Origin: Halopiger xanaduensis SH-6
GTDB lineage: Archaea; Halobacteriota; Halobacteria; Halobacteriales; Natrialbaceae
Direction: 5' to 3'
NCBI RefSeq assembly: GCF_000217715.1
Contig: NC_015659.1
Coordinates: 1-64,000 of the forward strand
Length of the DNA: 64,000 bases
Part shown: positions 17,005 through 25,871 of the stretch, one piece after another
Position numbering within the stretch: position 1 is the stretch's first letter
Layout: the number at the start of each line of letters is the position of its first letter
The notes under the pieces: model-generated
What the model saw: the letters and a program-made list of their open reading frames with translations, nothing else
The model's database searches: none
Told to the model about the DNA's origin: nothing
Made by a program: the position numbers and the translations under genes

Positions 17005-17096
17005 GCGAAGCGAGTCCCGAGGACGTCGAACAGGCGATTCGACAGCTCGAGCGCGACCAACAGCGCCGCGAGGAAGCCGCGAGGTTCTACCAATGA
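17001..17096 (+). CDS. 31-residue helical micro-protein
   Basis: MSEASPEDVEQAIRQLERD... is a single charged helix. Support comes from ATGA overlaps at both the start and the stop and from codon use like its neighbours. Function unknown. Confidence 0.55.
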   Translation: MSEASPEDVEQAIRQLERDQQRREEAARFYQ

Positions 17097-17587
17097 GTAC
17101 ACCCATCATTGACACCCGGACCCCTCGAGAGGAGTGGCCCGACCGCTACCGCCGCGTCGTCGAGTACTTCGAAGCGACCGAAGACGTCGACTCGTTCGAA
17201 AGCGGTGGCCGGTATCCCGACGACGCCGAGCCGTACGTCCTCCATACGAAACACCGTGCCCCGATGCACGAAGACGACGACCGCGACCGCCCGTGGAACA
17301 TCCTGTTGAACCCGTGGTCTTCGCCGTCGTCGCGAACGGCGTGGATAACCGACGGGCAACCGCTTCGCCACGAGGAAACTGCGGTGGGTGCCCCAGAGGA
17401 CGGCATCGTCGCAAACGATCGGGATCTCGAGGAAGTTCACTCCCACCGACTCGTCGTCTGTGTCGCGCTGACGAAAGTCGCGAGTATGCACTCACGCGGT
17501 GAGACGTGGATCCACGGCGACGAACGGATCGAAGCCCAGTTCGACCGCGTGCTGGACGCGCTTGAGGACGGTGGTCGCGATGAGTGA
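17093..17587 (+). CDS. Hypothetical protein
   Basis: A 164-residue protein in the same coupled operon. There is a short helical N-terminus (DRYRRVVEYFEA) and then mixed alpha/beta. No metal or catalytic motif is recognised. It overlaps the HerA-like gene by 8 bp, so the two are probably made together. Confidence 0.55.
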   Translation: MSTPIIDTRTPREEWPDRYRRVVEYFEATEDVDSFESGGRYPDDAEPYVLHTKHRAPMHEDDDRDRPWNILLNPWSSPSSRTAWITDGQPLRHEETAVGAPEDGIVANDRDLEEVHSHRLVVCVALTKVASMHSRGETWIHGDERIEAQFDRVLDALEDGGRDE

Positions 17588-19271
17588 CACCGAATCCAAC
17601 CCGACCGACGTGCCGATGGACACGCCCGACGAACAGATCACCGTCGGCACCGACGGCGAGACACTCCCGACGGTCGACGTACTCACCGGCCGGGCGTTTA
17701 TCACCGGCAAGTCCGGCAGCGGCAAATCCAACACCGCGAGCGTCGTGCTCGAGGAACTGCTCGAGGCCGGCTACCCGACGCTGATCGTTGACACCGACGG
17801 CGAGTACTACGGCCTCAAGGAACAGTACGAACTACTCCATGTCGGCGCCGACGAACAGTGCGATCTTCGCGTCGGCCCCGAGCACGCCGAAAAACTCGCG
17901 ACGCTGGCACTCGAGGAGAACGTCCCGCTGATTCTGGACGTCTCCGGATTCCTCGATGAAGACGACGCGAACGACCTCATCCGCGAAACGGCTCGGCACC
18001 TGTTCGCGAAAGAGAAGCGCCTGAAAAAGCCGTTCCTGCTCGTGGTCGAAGAAATCCACGAGTACATCCCCGAAGGCGGCGGGCTCGACGAGACGGGCCA
18101 GATGCTCATCAAGATCGGCAAACGCGGGCGCAAACACGGCCTCGGCATCTGTGGGATCAGCCAGCGCCCCGCCGACGTCAAGAAGGATTTCATCACGCAG
18201 GCGAACTGGGTGGTCTGGCACCGGCTGACGTGGGATAACGATACGAAAGTGGTCGGCCGCGTGCTCGGATCGGACTACAAGGACGCCGTCGCGGACCTCG
18301 ATGACGGCGAGGCGTTCGTCCAAACCGACTGGGGCGACGGCGTCGATCGCGTCCAATTCAAACGCAAGCGCACATTCGACGCAGGCGCGACACCAGGACT
18401 CGAGGACTTCGACCGCCCGGAACTCAAGTCGATCGACGAGGACCTCGTGTCGGAACTCGAGGCAATCAGCGATCGCGAACAGCGCCGGCAGGATCGGGTT
18501 GCCGAGTTGGAACAGCGACTCGAGGACCGCGAACAACGAATCGACGAACTCGAGCAGGAACTCGAGAACGCCCGCGACATGAGCGACATGGCCGAACAGT
18601 TCACGCAGGCCATGCTCCAACAGGGCGGCGGAAACGGCGACGACGCGCCGACCGAGAAGGTGAACGAACTCGTCGCCGAAAAGAATCGCCTCGAGCGCGA
18701 GCTGTCCGAGCGCGAAGACCGGATCGACGCCCTCGAAAGCGAGGTCGAATCCCTCCGTTCGGAACTGGCCGACCGACCCACTGTCGACGACCTCGAGACC
18801 GCCCGCGAAGCGACCGAACGGCTTGCCGACGCGTTTGGCCTCGAGACGGGCGACGACGGCGACAAGTGGCGGCGCAAGTACGAGGCCGCACAGGACCGGA
18901 TCGCCGAACTCGAGGACCAGACGGCCGTCGACATGCCCGACGACTACGAGGCGTTCGTCGACGACGATTACGTGCAAGAGGCGATCGAGGAGGCCAAAGA
19001 CGAGGGCTCGCCGAAGTACACTTGCGCGGTCGTCGCGGGCATCCTCCGGCGTGGCGGGCCGACGACACGACAGGAAATCGCGCGCGATATCGATATCCAG
19101 TCGGATTCAAACATCGAGAAGGGCATCAAGCCACTCGCCAACCGGGGAATCGTGACGACCGATGGCAGCGGGCCGGACAAAGAGGTTGATTTCGACCTCG
19201 AGAACGTCCGCGAGATTCACGAGCGACAGGCCCGCAAAGAGCGGACCGAGGAATTGATGGATCGGTTCTGA
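17580..19271 (+). CDS. HerA/DUF87-type ATPase with coiled coil and wHTH
   Basis: A 563-residue HerA-FtsK superfamily ATPase. Walker A is GKSGSGKSN (about 42-50), followed by VDTDGEYYGL, Walker B FLLVVEEIHEY (about 155-165) and the sensor GICGISQRPADVKK (about 192-206). A long coiled coil occupies about 290-420 (RVAELEQRLEDREQRIDELE). The C-terminal winged helix (about 480-545) has TTRQEIARDIDIQSDSN. HerA relatives pump or remodel duplex DNA as hexamers. No NurA partner is present, so a role in element DNA transfer, segregation or regulation is more likely than end resection. Last gene of the operon. Confidence 0.8.
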   Translation: MSDTESNPTDVPMDTPDEQITVGTDGETLPTVDVLTGRAFITGKSGSGKSNTASVVLEELLEAGYPTLIVDTDGEYYGLKEQYELLHVGADEQCDLRVGPEHAEKLATLALEENVPLILDVSGFLDEDDANDLIRETARHLFAKEKRLKKPFLLVVEEIHEYIPEGGGLDETGQMLIKIGKRGRKHGLGICGISQRPADVKKDFITQANWVVWHRLTWDNDTKVVGRVLGSDYKDAVADLDDGEAFVQTDWGDGVDRVQFKRKRTFDAGATPGLEDFDRPELKSIDEDLVSELEAISDREQRRQDRVAELEQRLEDREQRIDELEQELENARDMSDMAEQFTQAMLQQGGGNGDDAPTEKVNELVAEKNRLERELSEREDRIDALESEVESLRSELADRPTVDDLETAREATERLADAFGLETGDDGDKWRRKYEAAQDRIAELEDQTAVDMPDDYEAFVDDDYVQEAIEEAKDEGSPKYTCAVVAGILRRGGPTTRQEIARDIDIQSDSNIEKGIKPLANRGIVTTDGSGPDKEVDFDLENVREIHERQARKERTEELMDRF

Positions 19272-19689
19272 GGCTGCGTGCCGATAGCGGATCGATTTAC
19301 CTCCGGCTGACTCGGAATCAGTTCTTACGCGGGGATTCTCTCAGCCTTCTAATATCACGCGTTCCGATCCTGTCGCGTCTGATATCGATCTATACGAGAT
19401 TGTGTCAGCATCGCCGGCTCTCGAGTACAGGGAGAGTGGTGCGACCGATGACGCCGCAGTCACCGCAAACCAGTGCCGACAGTCGATAAAAACAGATAGT
19501 GCGGCTACACGGGAGAAAGCCGAACACATCGATATAACCGTTCTACAGAGTACAGCAGACCATATCGGAATCTCGATACAATCTGTGACTGACTCGGAAA
19601 TCAGATCGCACACGGACAGTGGCTATTACAAGAACTGCCATAGTTTGCAAGGGTTTAAGTACTATGGCGAGATACGTAATAGTAGACCG
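19272..19689. other. Intergenic region with promoter of next gene
   Basis: 418 bp between operons. No gene is supported. An open frame continues upstream of 19690 but has atypical composition (Asn, Thr, Ser rich, AT-rich third positions). A TATA-like TTTAAGTA at about 19653-19660 is about 30 bp before ATG 19690, suggesting a leaderless transcript. Confidence 0.5.
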
Positions 19690-20268
19690 ATGAACGATAA
19701 CATCGATTCCGACCTCGGACGCCGCGAAATCCTGGCCGTGTTCCACAACGGACCGGACGAACTGACCGACGACTGGAACCAGAGTGCCTACGACGCAACG
19801 GTCGAACGATGGGCACGCTCCCGCGAGGACGACCTCGAGCGCCTCGAGAACGCCGACGACTTCGAGTGGCACAACGCGTACTGGGAGCTCGCATCGACTG
19901 GACCGAACGAACCGAACTACCTCCCGAAAGAGGTCAACCTCATTAGCGGTGTCCCGGGCGCTGTTCGTGACGAGAATCCGGAACTTGAGGAGACGGCCTA
20001 CGAGTTCGTCGCCGAGTGGTTCGACACGTTCCAGACGATCGTCCGGAAGCGACAGGCCAATTCGCTGCTCACCGAGCGCGAGTTCGTCGCAGCGATGCTG
20101 TTCGCGACGCTCGACGAGCAATACGTTGCGAAGGCGATGACGGAACTCACCGGGACGAATCAAAGCGTCGGCACGGTTCGCTCTTACAAAGGACGGGCAA
20201 AAGACAAACTCCGCGAAGCGACGGTGACGAAACGCCTCGAGCACGACAACTTCGAGGTCGGGGCCTAA
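19690..20268 (+). CDS. HTH protein, sigma-region-4-like C-terminus
   Basis: A 192-residue acidic protein. The C-terminal part (about 125-185) reads LLTEREFVAAMLFATLDEQ and KAMTELTGTNQSVGTVRSYKGR. This resembles the ERE/HTH arrangement of sigma-region-4/LuxR-type HTH domains (trihelical, recognition helix GTVRSYKGRAKDKL). The N-terminal part is helical and unassigned. Stand-alone gene with its own TATA-like promoter. Probable DNA-binding regulator. Confidence 0.6.
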   Translation: MNDNIDSDLGRREILAVFHNGPDELTDDWNQSAYDATVERWARSREDDLERLENADDFEWHNAYWELASTGPNEPNYLPKEVNLISGVPGAVRDENPELEETAYEFVAEWFDTFQTIVRKRQANSLLTEREFVAAMLFATLDEQYVAKAMTELTGTNQSVGTVRSYKGRAKDKLREATVTKRLEHDNFEVGA

Positions 20269-20410
20269 CCACGTCTCGGACCGCCGCTATTCTGACGCGA
20301 TCTGTCGCCCTCGAGCCCCGCCGCAGACCACCGATATAATTCTCGCAAATCAGACGGCTTAGTACTCACCTCGGCTTCTCGAGCCTTCTAATCCGACTGT
20401 CGGGGGAACG

Positions 20411-20427
20411 TTTATACAGTATACTAC
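20411..20427. promoter_or_regulatory. TATACAGTATAC palindrome upstream of PadR-like gene
   Basis: TTTATACAGTATACTAC contains half-sites like those of the 22-bp repeats at the par locus (GTATACTG). It lies 14 bp before the ATG at 20441 and probably combines TATA box and operator. Confidence 0.45.
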
Positions 20428-20440
20428 AGAAATATGAAGT

Positions 20441-20758
20441 ATGGCGCAGGCTGATATGACGCCACGACAGACGGCCCCAGAACTGACCGCATTCCAGCGC
20501 GATTTGCTGTTCGTCATCGCGTCCGTTGGGCCGGCGAAAGGCACGACAGTCAAGGGAACGCTCGAAGACTACTACGAGGGTGAGATCAACCACGGGCGAC
20601 TGTATCCGAATCTCGACACGTTGGTCGACAGTGGACTCATTACGAAAGGCCAGCGCGACAAGCGCACGAACGAATACGATCTGACGGCGAGAGGCGAATC
20701 GGTGCTTGCGAATCGTCGCGCGTGGGAATCCGAGCGGCTCGAGGGGGTGAGCGCGTAA
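20441..20758 (+). CDS. PadR-like winged-helix regulator
   Basis: A 105-residue protein. LTAFQRDLLFVIASVGPAKG, GRLYPNLDTLVDSGLI and NEYDLTARGESVL follow the PadR winged-helix pattern. It heads a plus-strand operon to 24636 and overlaps the next start (TAATG). Autoregulation through the palindrome just upstream is likely. Confidence 0.7.
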   Translation: MAQADMTPRQTAPELTAFQRDLLFVIASVGPAKGTTVKGTLEDYYEGEINHGRLYPNLDTLVDSGLITKGQRDKRTNEYDLTARGESVLANRRAWESERLEGVSA

Positions 20759-21027
20759 TGTCGATCGATACGCCGTTCCCCGTCGAAGGGACCATCACGC
20801 CGACCGAGTACGGCTACTCCGCGAGTCTGCCGTGCGCCTCCGAGTGGCTGACCGAAACCGAGAACGGCGACTATCTCCAGCAGGCCGTCGATCGCGCCGC
20901 TCGCGAGTACGGCGAAGGCACCGAGGTTCGCGTTCGGTTCACGGCCGATCGGTTCGGCGACCAGTGCGGCGGGTTCGAACTGCTCGGTCCCGCGGAGGAC
21001 GCCGACGATTCGGAGGTGCCAGCATGA
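20758..21027 (+). CDS. Hypothetical small protein
   Basis: An 89-residue, beta-rich protein (VEGTITPTEYGYSASLPC). The C-terminal EVPA tail is encoded by CGGAGGTGCCAGC, which also provides the ribosome site for the next gene. The same tail and DNA recur at the next junction. Confidence 0.5.
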   Translation: MSIDTPFPVEGTITPTEYGYSASLPCASEWLTETENGDYLQQAVDRAAREYGEGTEVRVRFTADRFGDQCGGFELLGPAEDADDSEVPA

Positions 21028-21479
21028 TCCTCGCGACCAGCGACGACTACGGCTATCCGCACATCGACTGGTTGTGCAAGAAATGCGGCGAGGTCTACTG
21101 CTACGCCGGCTACCCGCCGGAAACCCGGTGTACGAACGGCCACGGCCACGGGTGGCGCCCGGACCCGCGACAGGTCAACGAGTACATCGACCTGCTCGAG
21201 ACGCTCGAGCCCGGCGACGGCATCGTAATCAGCGGTGACGGCCCGGCAACGCTCATGGGGCCGATCGCCGAAGTCGGCGACGGACAGCTCGTCACCGAAT
21301 CGATCGACAGTCCGTCCCGAACGCTCCGGTGGGAACGCGACGACGACGCGGAGGGCTACGACCGGGAACCGACCCTCGAGTGGAAAAAGGCCGACGACCC
21401 GGACGCCTTCTACGACGACGTGTACCACGTCGAGACGGTCGACATTCGTACCGAATCGGACGCGGAGGTGCCGGCGTAG
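21024..21479 (+). CDS. Hypothetical protein with N-terminal Cys pair
   Basis: A 151-residue protein. CKKCGEVYCYAGYPPETRC near the N-terminus may form a small zinc site. The remainder is a beta-barrel-like segment (GDGIVISGDGPATLMGPI). It ends in EVPA like the previous protein. Function unknown. Confidence 0.5.
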   Translation: MILATSDDYGYPHIDWLCKKCGEVYCYAGYPPETRCTNGHGHGWRPDPRQVNEYIDLLETLEPGDGIVISGDGPATLMGPIAEVGDGQLVTESIDSPSRTLRWERDDDAEGYDREPTLEWKKADDPDAFYDDVYHVETVDIRTESDAEVPA

Positions 21480-21992
21480 ATGTCCACCGACCGCACGTAC
21501 CCGCCGGAAGCGGGCGTGATGCTCGCGGCCAAAGAGGGCTCGCAGCGTTACTACTTCCGACACCCGGCCGGCGGTATCTCGTCGATCCCGGCGCTGAACG
21601 CCGAGCAGGCCCGCGAGGTGCTCGCGGATCAAACGCGGGGCTTCGGCCCGGAAGACTTCGAGCAGGTCGATGGCTTCGATGCCGAGCCGTGGGACTATCC
21701 CGATCCGATCGATTCCGACCGCGAGGTCAACGAACACGACCTCTGGATGCTACAGGCGGCCACCCGGAAGGGCAGCCGCGTCGGGCTTACGAGCAGCCAC
21801 CCGCGCAAGAACCCGACCGAGTACACGATCGAATGCCTGCTCGAGCACTTCGAGGACCCGGCCGATGTCCCGCTGCACGACCCCGAGGCGCTGCAACAGG
21901 CCACAGGCATCGGCCCCGATCGCGCCGCCCAAGTCGTCGGCGCCGCGGTCGCGAATCGACTTATCGAGCGGCCAGTACGGAGGGACGCATGA
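21480..21992 (+). CDS. Hypothetical protein with helix-hairpin-helix-like C-terminus
   Basis: A 170-residue protein. The C-terminal segment LQQATGIGPDRAAQVVGAAVANRL (about 138-162) has a GIG-type helix-hairpin-helix, a non-specific DNA-binding motif. The N-terminal part is unassigned. TAGATG overlap with the preceding gene and ATGA with the next. Confidence 0.5.
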   Translation: MSTDRTYPPEAGVMLAAKEGSQRYYFRHPAGGISSIPALNAEQAREVLADQTRGFGPEDFEQVDGFDAEPWDYPDPIDSDREVNEHDLWMLQAATRKGSRVGLTSSHPRKNPTEYTIECLLEHFEDPADVPLHDPEALQQATGIGPDRAAQVVGAAVANRLIERPVRRDA

Positions 21993-22144
21993 ACACGAGC
22001 GGCTACCAGTGGAACGTCCAGATCAATGTCGGCGGTACGACGTTCACCGGCCCCGGCATGGAGACCAAACGGCAAGCAGAGGCGATCAAGAACCTCGTTG
22101 AAGGCAAAGACGACGTGCAAAAAGCGAAGGTCATCAAACAATGA
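21989..22144 (+). CDS. 51-residue protein
   Basis: A small beta-hairpin-plus-helix protein (QWNVQINVGGTTFTGPGMET). Supported by ATGA overlaps at both ends. Function unknown. Confidence 0.5.
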   Translation: MNTSGYQWNVQINVGGTTFTGPGMETKRQAEAIKNLVEGKDDVQKAKVIKQ

Positions 22145-22842
22145 GCACAACCGAATCCACCGAGACCGAATCGAAGCGACGCACGGCGATCAACCAACTC
22201 GGCGGGCCGGACGCCGCACAGATGTACTACGATGCCGACCGGGAGCGCCCGGTCGTGCTCCGGCAGAAAGACGGCTGGGAGATCAGCAAGCGCGACTACA
22301 TGGACCGGACGTGGTCGGTCGTCCACCCGCGGTGTTACATCGGCGACCACGGCTGCGAACTCGAGACCATCAGCCAGCGTCTGAAACTCGAGCGCATGGA
22401 ATCGGACCGCTACCAGACGCTTCCCGACGCGACGGTTGAGGCGATTCTCGAGACCGCCCGCGACGCGGGCGACCAGTGGCTCGCGGTCAACAGCCCGCAT
22501 ATCCCCTACGACGGCGACGGCGGCGTGAACGTCTACGTCGACGGCGACCGACTCTCGTCGCGGGCCGTGGTCAGCGAAACCGAAATCACCGCCAAGGATC
22601 ACCCGTTCGAACCCTCGATTGCGGTCCACGTCGAGTACGGCGACGATCCCGGGCCGATCACCGTCGAGACCGACGGCGAGACGCGCACGTACTCGCGGGC
22701 CAACGACCCCGACACTATCGAGGAGGGCGTAGTCTACGAGCCCGACGACGGCAGCGACGGGCCGACGGTCGAACTTCGCGTTGACCGCGAGTGCGAGGAC
22801 TGTGGCGAGACCGCGTACGACCTCTCGGGGGTGGACGTGTAG
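22141..22842 (+). CDS. Hypothetical protein with C-terminal Cys pair
   Basis: A 233-residue acidic protein. A central helical region is followed by a beta-rich C-terminus ending with a CEDC pair (about 218-221). Nothing catalytic is recognised. Confidence 0.5.
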   Translation: MSTTESTETESKRRTAINQLGGPDAAQMYYDADRERPVVLRQKDGWEISKRDYMDRTWSVVHPRCYIGDHGCELETISQRLKLERMESDRYQTLPDATVEAILETARDAGDQWLAVNSPHIPYDGDGGVNVYVDGDRLSSRAVVSETEITAKDHPFEPSIAVHVEYGDDPGPITVETDGETRTYSRANDPDTIEEGVVYEPDDGSDGPTVELRVDRECEDCGETAYDLSGVDV

Positions 22843-23088
22843 ATGCCCGAATCCAGCTACAAAGACCCCGAACAGTTCGCACACGTCGACGAACAGGCCG
22901 ACCGCGAGTTCAGCGACGCCGCCGAGCACTACACCATTTCCGTCTTCGAAGACGACGGCGAGTGCGTCGCGACCCAGCCTGACGCCTCGCTCGAGGCGCG
23001 CGGCTTTTCCCCAGCGGAGGCGATCGCCAACTTCGCGAACGCGGTCGAAGCCAAGAACAACGGCGAGCAGGTGATCGCCGATGAGTAA
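22843..23088 (+). CDS. HicB-like fold small protein
   Basis: An 81-residue protein. YTISVFEDDGECVATQPD followed by GFSPAEAIANFANAVE matches the HicB-type beta-beta-beta-alpha arrangement (a partial RNase-H-like fold seen in HicB antitoxins). No HicA toxin is adjacent, so a toxin-antitoxin role is not supported. Confidence 0.5.
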   Translation: MPESSYKDPEQFAHVDEQADREFSDAAEHYTISVFEDDGECVATQPDASLEARGFSPAEAIANFANAVEAKNNGEQVIADE

Positions 23089-23296
23089 CTCGGATGCAGA
23101 CGACTATCAGGTGGATATCCCGGTTACTGTTCCGCCGGCAGTCGCCGAGGAGATCGTCGCCGACCTCGCAGAAGACGGTCGCGTGTCGATTACGATCCGG
23201 ACATCGAACGCGCCGAATATCGTTGAACAGATTGAATGGCAACTCGAGAACGACAAGCCACTCCTCGAGTTCACGGAGGACTACGATGCTCACTGA
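23081..23296 (+). CDS. Small acidic protein
   Basis: A 71-residue protein overlapping both neighbours by 8-11 bp (QVDIPVTVPPAVAEEIVADL). Possibly RHH-like in outline. Function unknown. Confidence 0.45.
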   Translation: MSNSDADDYQVDIPVTVPPAVAEEIVADLAEDGRVSITIRTSNAPNIVEQIEWQLENDKPLLEFTEDYDAH

Positions 23297-23573
23297 CGCC
23301 GATATCGAGACCCACTACGCCGAGCGCGAACAGGAATATGAGGCGTTGAACGCCCGCGACCATGCGACCGACGGATCGAAGTTCATCGTTGACTGTCCCG
23401 GCTGTGGGACGCCGATGGTACTCGGACAGTTCTGGAAGGGCTGTGCGGTGCCTGACTGTCCCGACTGCAACGAGTCGGCCGACACCTGGGCGTTCGAACC
23501 ACGGATCTCGGAGAGCCGCGCCGAGGCGATCGCCGCCAACGAGACGGACATTTCGGAGTTGGTTCGCGCATGA
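23286..23573 (+). CDS. Small zinc-ribbon protein
   Basis: A 95-residue protein with CPGC (about 38-41) and CAVPDCPDC (about 53-61), a zinc ribbon, flanked by helices. ATGA-coupled to the next gene. Confidence 0.55.
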   Translation: MLTDADIETHYAEREQEYEALNARDHATDGSKFIVDCPGCGTPMVLGQFWKGCAVPDCPDCNESADTWAFEPRISESRAEAIAANETDISELVRA

Positions 23574-24094
23574 AACGCGTCACCAAATCGGACTACCTCG
23601 AGCGGGCGCCCGAAATCGAATCGCAGGCCGAGCGCCTTCGGACCTCGAGCGACCCGCAATTGGTCGCCCGCGTGGCCCGCGAGTACTGGTGGTCCGTCGA
23701 ATATCTCGCGTGGATCGACGGGCGCTGGTACGGCTGCGTGCAGAACAACAACGACGACGGCGAGTGGGAGACGACCGACGTCGGCGCGTACGACGAACAC
23801 CAGGCCTACGGGATACTCGCTGACGCCGCTCGCGAGGATCAGCCACAGACCATGCAGTTCGTCCCCCTAAGCGACACTCCGCTGGCCACAGCCCCCGGCG
23901 CCCTAACGCCCGCGGATCGGCTGACGTCGCTGCTCCGAGACGCCGGGAGCGTCATGCGTGGCGAGGCTGACGAGCTCGCGGCCCGGCGGCCACACCCGGA
24001 CGCACACCTGTATCATATCGAGGAGGGGCTTCGCTTCCACGCTCAGGAACTCGAGGCGGGCTGCAAGGAGGTGTGCGACGACGATGCCGAGTGA
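23570..24094 (+). CDS. Hypothetical protein
   Basis: A 174-residue protein with an aromatic-rich middle (YWWSVEYLAWIDGRWYG) and a C-terminal helical region with two Cys. No family recognised. Overlaps the next, membrane-protein gene by 11 bp. Confidence 0.5.
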   Translation: MKRVTKSDYLERAPEIESQAERLRTSSDPQLVARVAREYWWSVEYLAWIDGRWYGCVQNNNDDGEWETTDVGAYDEHQAYGILADAAREDQPQTMQFVPLSDTPLATAPGALTPADRLTSLLRDAGSVMRGEADELAARRPHPDAHLYHIEEGLRFHAQELEAGCKEVCDDDAE

Positions 24095-24509
24095 CGCCCT
24101 GTCCGCGCTCGAGCGGGTGCCCCCAATCACGCGCTTTACGAGCGTTCCGTTCGTCGTTCTCGGTAGCTTGCTGCTCCTCCTCTGGTGGTTCTCGATCCCG
24201 CCGTCGGCCGCTGACGGGTCGCAGTACCAGGACATCTACGCGACACTGTATGATTCGGTGTTCGTCATGGGGCTTGGCGTCCTCGCGATCGGCTGTCTGA
24301 GCACGCTGGTGATCGGCTACGAGTGGTGGCGATCCACGACCACGCTGTCCGGCGACGGCACCGACGATGTCACCGATTTCGACGCCGCCGCGCCCAATAC
24401 CGTCACGATTCGCGTGAACGGCCGCGAGTACGAGTTTCGCGCCAACGACGTCCCGGCGTTGAAAGACCGATTCGACGACCTCGAGATTCGGGAGGATGAC
24501 GATGCGTAG
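24084..24509 (+). CDS. Two-span membrane protein
   Basis: A 141-residue protein with transmembrane segments at about 21-38 (FVVLGSLLLLLWWF) and 57-78 (VFVMGLGVLAIGCLSTLVIG), then an acidic cytoplasmic tail. It is the only clearly membrane-bound product of this operon. Function unknown. Confidence 0.6.
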   Translation: MPSDALSALERVPPITRFTSVPFVVLGSLLLLLWWFSIPPSAADGSQYQDIYATLYDSVFVMGLGVLAIGCLSTLVIGYEWWRSTTTLSGDGTDDVTDFDAAAPNTVTIRVNGREYEFRANDVPALKDRFDDLEIREDDDA

Positions 24510-24636
24510 ATTCTGCCAAGGCTACTGTGGCGGCGCTGTTTCTCTCGAGAACATCCACCGCGTCGGCCCGTCCGGCGAAGCCTTCTGTCCGGAGTGCTAC
24601 GGCGAGTGGCTCCGATGGCAGTACTACGGCGACTAG
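24502..24636 (+). CDS. 44-residue zinc-finger-like protein
   Basis: A frame starting MRRFCQGYCGG with a second Cys pair CPEC. Two Cys pairs about 20 residues apart suggest a minimal zinc finger. Overlaps the preceding gene by 8 bp. Last gene of the operon. Confidence 0.5.
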   Translation: MRRFCQGYCGGAVSLENIHRVGPSGEAFCPECYGEWLRWQYYGD

Positions 24637-25028
24637 CGCTCTTTTCAAAAACCGACGAAGGGAGGTGGGTGCAGGTGCGGATACACTCCCCGAGTGACCA
24701 GTCTGACGTCCCGCTCGAGCAGGCGGGACACGCGACTGTCCCACGGCCGCCGGTATCAATCTTGGCCCGCGGGTTTCACTGGACACCCGGTGTGTGGCAC
24801 CGAAAGGCGCTTGCCGATCCCCGCGCACCGTTCGGACGGACGCCGTGCCGCCGGCCGTCGTGGGGCCGCTGCGTTGCCACCCTGCGGGGCCGTAGCGGGT
24901 GACGTCCGTTCTGTCCCGGTACCAGTGATTCCGTATCCGGTTGTCAGGATAATTTATAAGTGTACGGTATACTGTTTACTGTATACGGACAATGGTAAAC
25001 GAGATACAACCGGTTGCGGTGATCGACG
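24637..25028. other. GC-rich spacer and par promoter
   Basis: 392 bp without a supported gene. 24640-24930 is GC-rich with several short inverted repeats (for example GGGGCCGC/GGGGCCGT direct repeats near 24863 and 24887), but I could not fit a defined RNA. From 24945 it turns AT-rich, with TATA-like AATTTATAAG (about 24951-24960) followed by the 22-bp repeat. Confidence 0.45.
24967..24988 (+). repeat. 22-bp par repeat, upstream copy
   Basis: GTATACTG, a TTTA centre, then CTGTATACGG. It matches 20 of 22 bases at 26394-26415 downstream of the par genes and lies just after the parA TATA-like element. Probable centromere/operator for the partition proteins. Confidence 0.6.
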
Positions 25029-25868
25029 ATGAGTGAAATCAAACGCCTCGCGACCTACGTCCAGAAGGGCGGCGTCGGCAAGACGACCTCGAGCGCGCAC
25101 TTCGCGGTCAGCGCCGCACAGGACCACGACCTTGACGTCGTGCTGATCGATCTGGCGGGCACACAGAACGACCTCGCGACGCACTTCGGGCTCGAGGACG
25201 AAGTCGAAGACTTGGACGCCGCGATCTCGGCGGTCTTCGGGGACAAGTGGGATTTCATCCGCGAGAATATCGACAACGTCGTCGATCGGATGGTCTTCGA
25301 AACCGGCGAAGGGCCGGACCTGATCCCGGCCGATCCCGGCCTCAGTGGCGCGAACAACAACCTCGCGAACGTCCCGCTCGACGAGCGGTTCCAGGCGCTG
25401 GACGATTTCGTGAGCAAGGATCTGGCGCCCCGCTACGACCTCGTCGTGATGGACCTGCCGGGCAACGAGAACAACATCGTGCTGAACGGGCTGTTCGCTG
25501 CCCAACACACACTCGCACCGCTTAGTCCCGGCCAGTTCGAACTGAACCAGCTCAAGAATCTCGAGGAGGACCTCATCGAAATCACGGAGACCCACGACGA
25601 CGTCAACCCGGAACTGACGATGGTCGTTCCGACGACGATCAACCGCGGCGAGCCCGAACACCTCGCCTTTGCCGATGAGGTCGAAGACACCTATCCCGAG
25701 ATCGTCGGCCCGCGCATCCAGAAGACGGCAGATATCGGTCGCGAACAGGGCAACGGCCGAACGGTCTTTGCACTCGAGGATGACGAACTCCTCAAGACGG
25801 GCGTGCGTGCTCGCGACGCGTATCGTGAGCTCACCGACGACCTACTCCCGCAACTCGAGGCACGATAA
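25029..25868 (+). CDS. parA: ParA/MinD-family partition ATPase
   Basis: A 279-residue deviant-Walker ATPase: KGGVGKTT (13-20), VVLIDLAGTQND (switch I region) and YDLVVMDLPGNENN (Walker B). ParA dimers bind DNA with ATP and move cargo-bound partner complexes, segregating low-copy replicons. It is followed after 3 bp by an acidic partner gene and bracketed by matching 22-bp repeats, the usual layout of a partition locus. This implies that the element replicates as, or derives from, a low-copy episome. Confidence 0.88.
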   Translation: MSEIKRLATYVQKGGVGKTTSSAHFAVSAAQDHDLDVVLIDLAGTQNDLATHFGLEDEVEDLDAAISAVFGDKWDFIRENIDNVVDRMVFETGEGPDLIPADPGLSGANNNLANVPLDERFQALDDFVSKDLAPRYDLVVMDLPGNENNIVLNGLFAAQHTLAPLSPGQFELNQLKNLEEDLIEITETHDDVNPELTMVVPTTINRGEPEHLAFADEVEDTYPEIVGPRIQKTADIGREQGNGRTVFALEDDELLKTGVRARDAYRELTDDLLPQLEAR

Positions 25869-25871
25869 GCT

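Noticed and set aside
19402-19689. Upstream extension of the HTH gene at 19690
   Set aside because: The extension is AT-rich in third positions and has Asn/Thr/Ser-rich sequence; a TATA-like element lies within it close to ATG 19690.
22843-23296. HicA-HicB toxin-antitoxin pair
   Set aside because: The first protein is HicB-like in outline but the second lacks the HicA double-stranded-RNA-binding pattern and catalytic His.
24637-24940. Structured non-coding RNA in the GC-rich spacer before parA
   Set aside because: Several short inverted repeats exist but no single convincing fold or conserved partner sequence.
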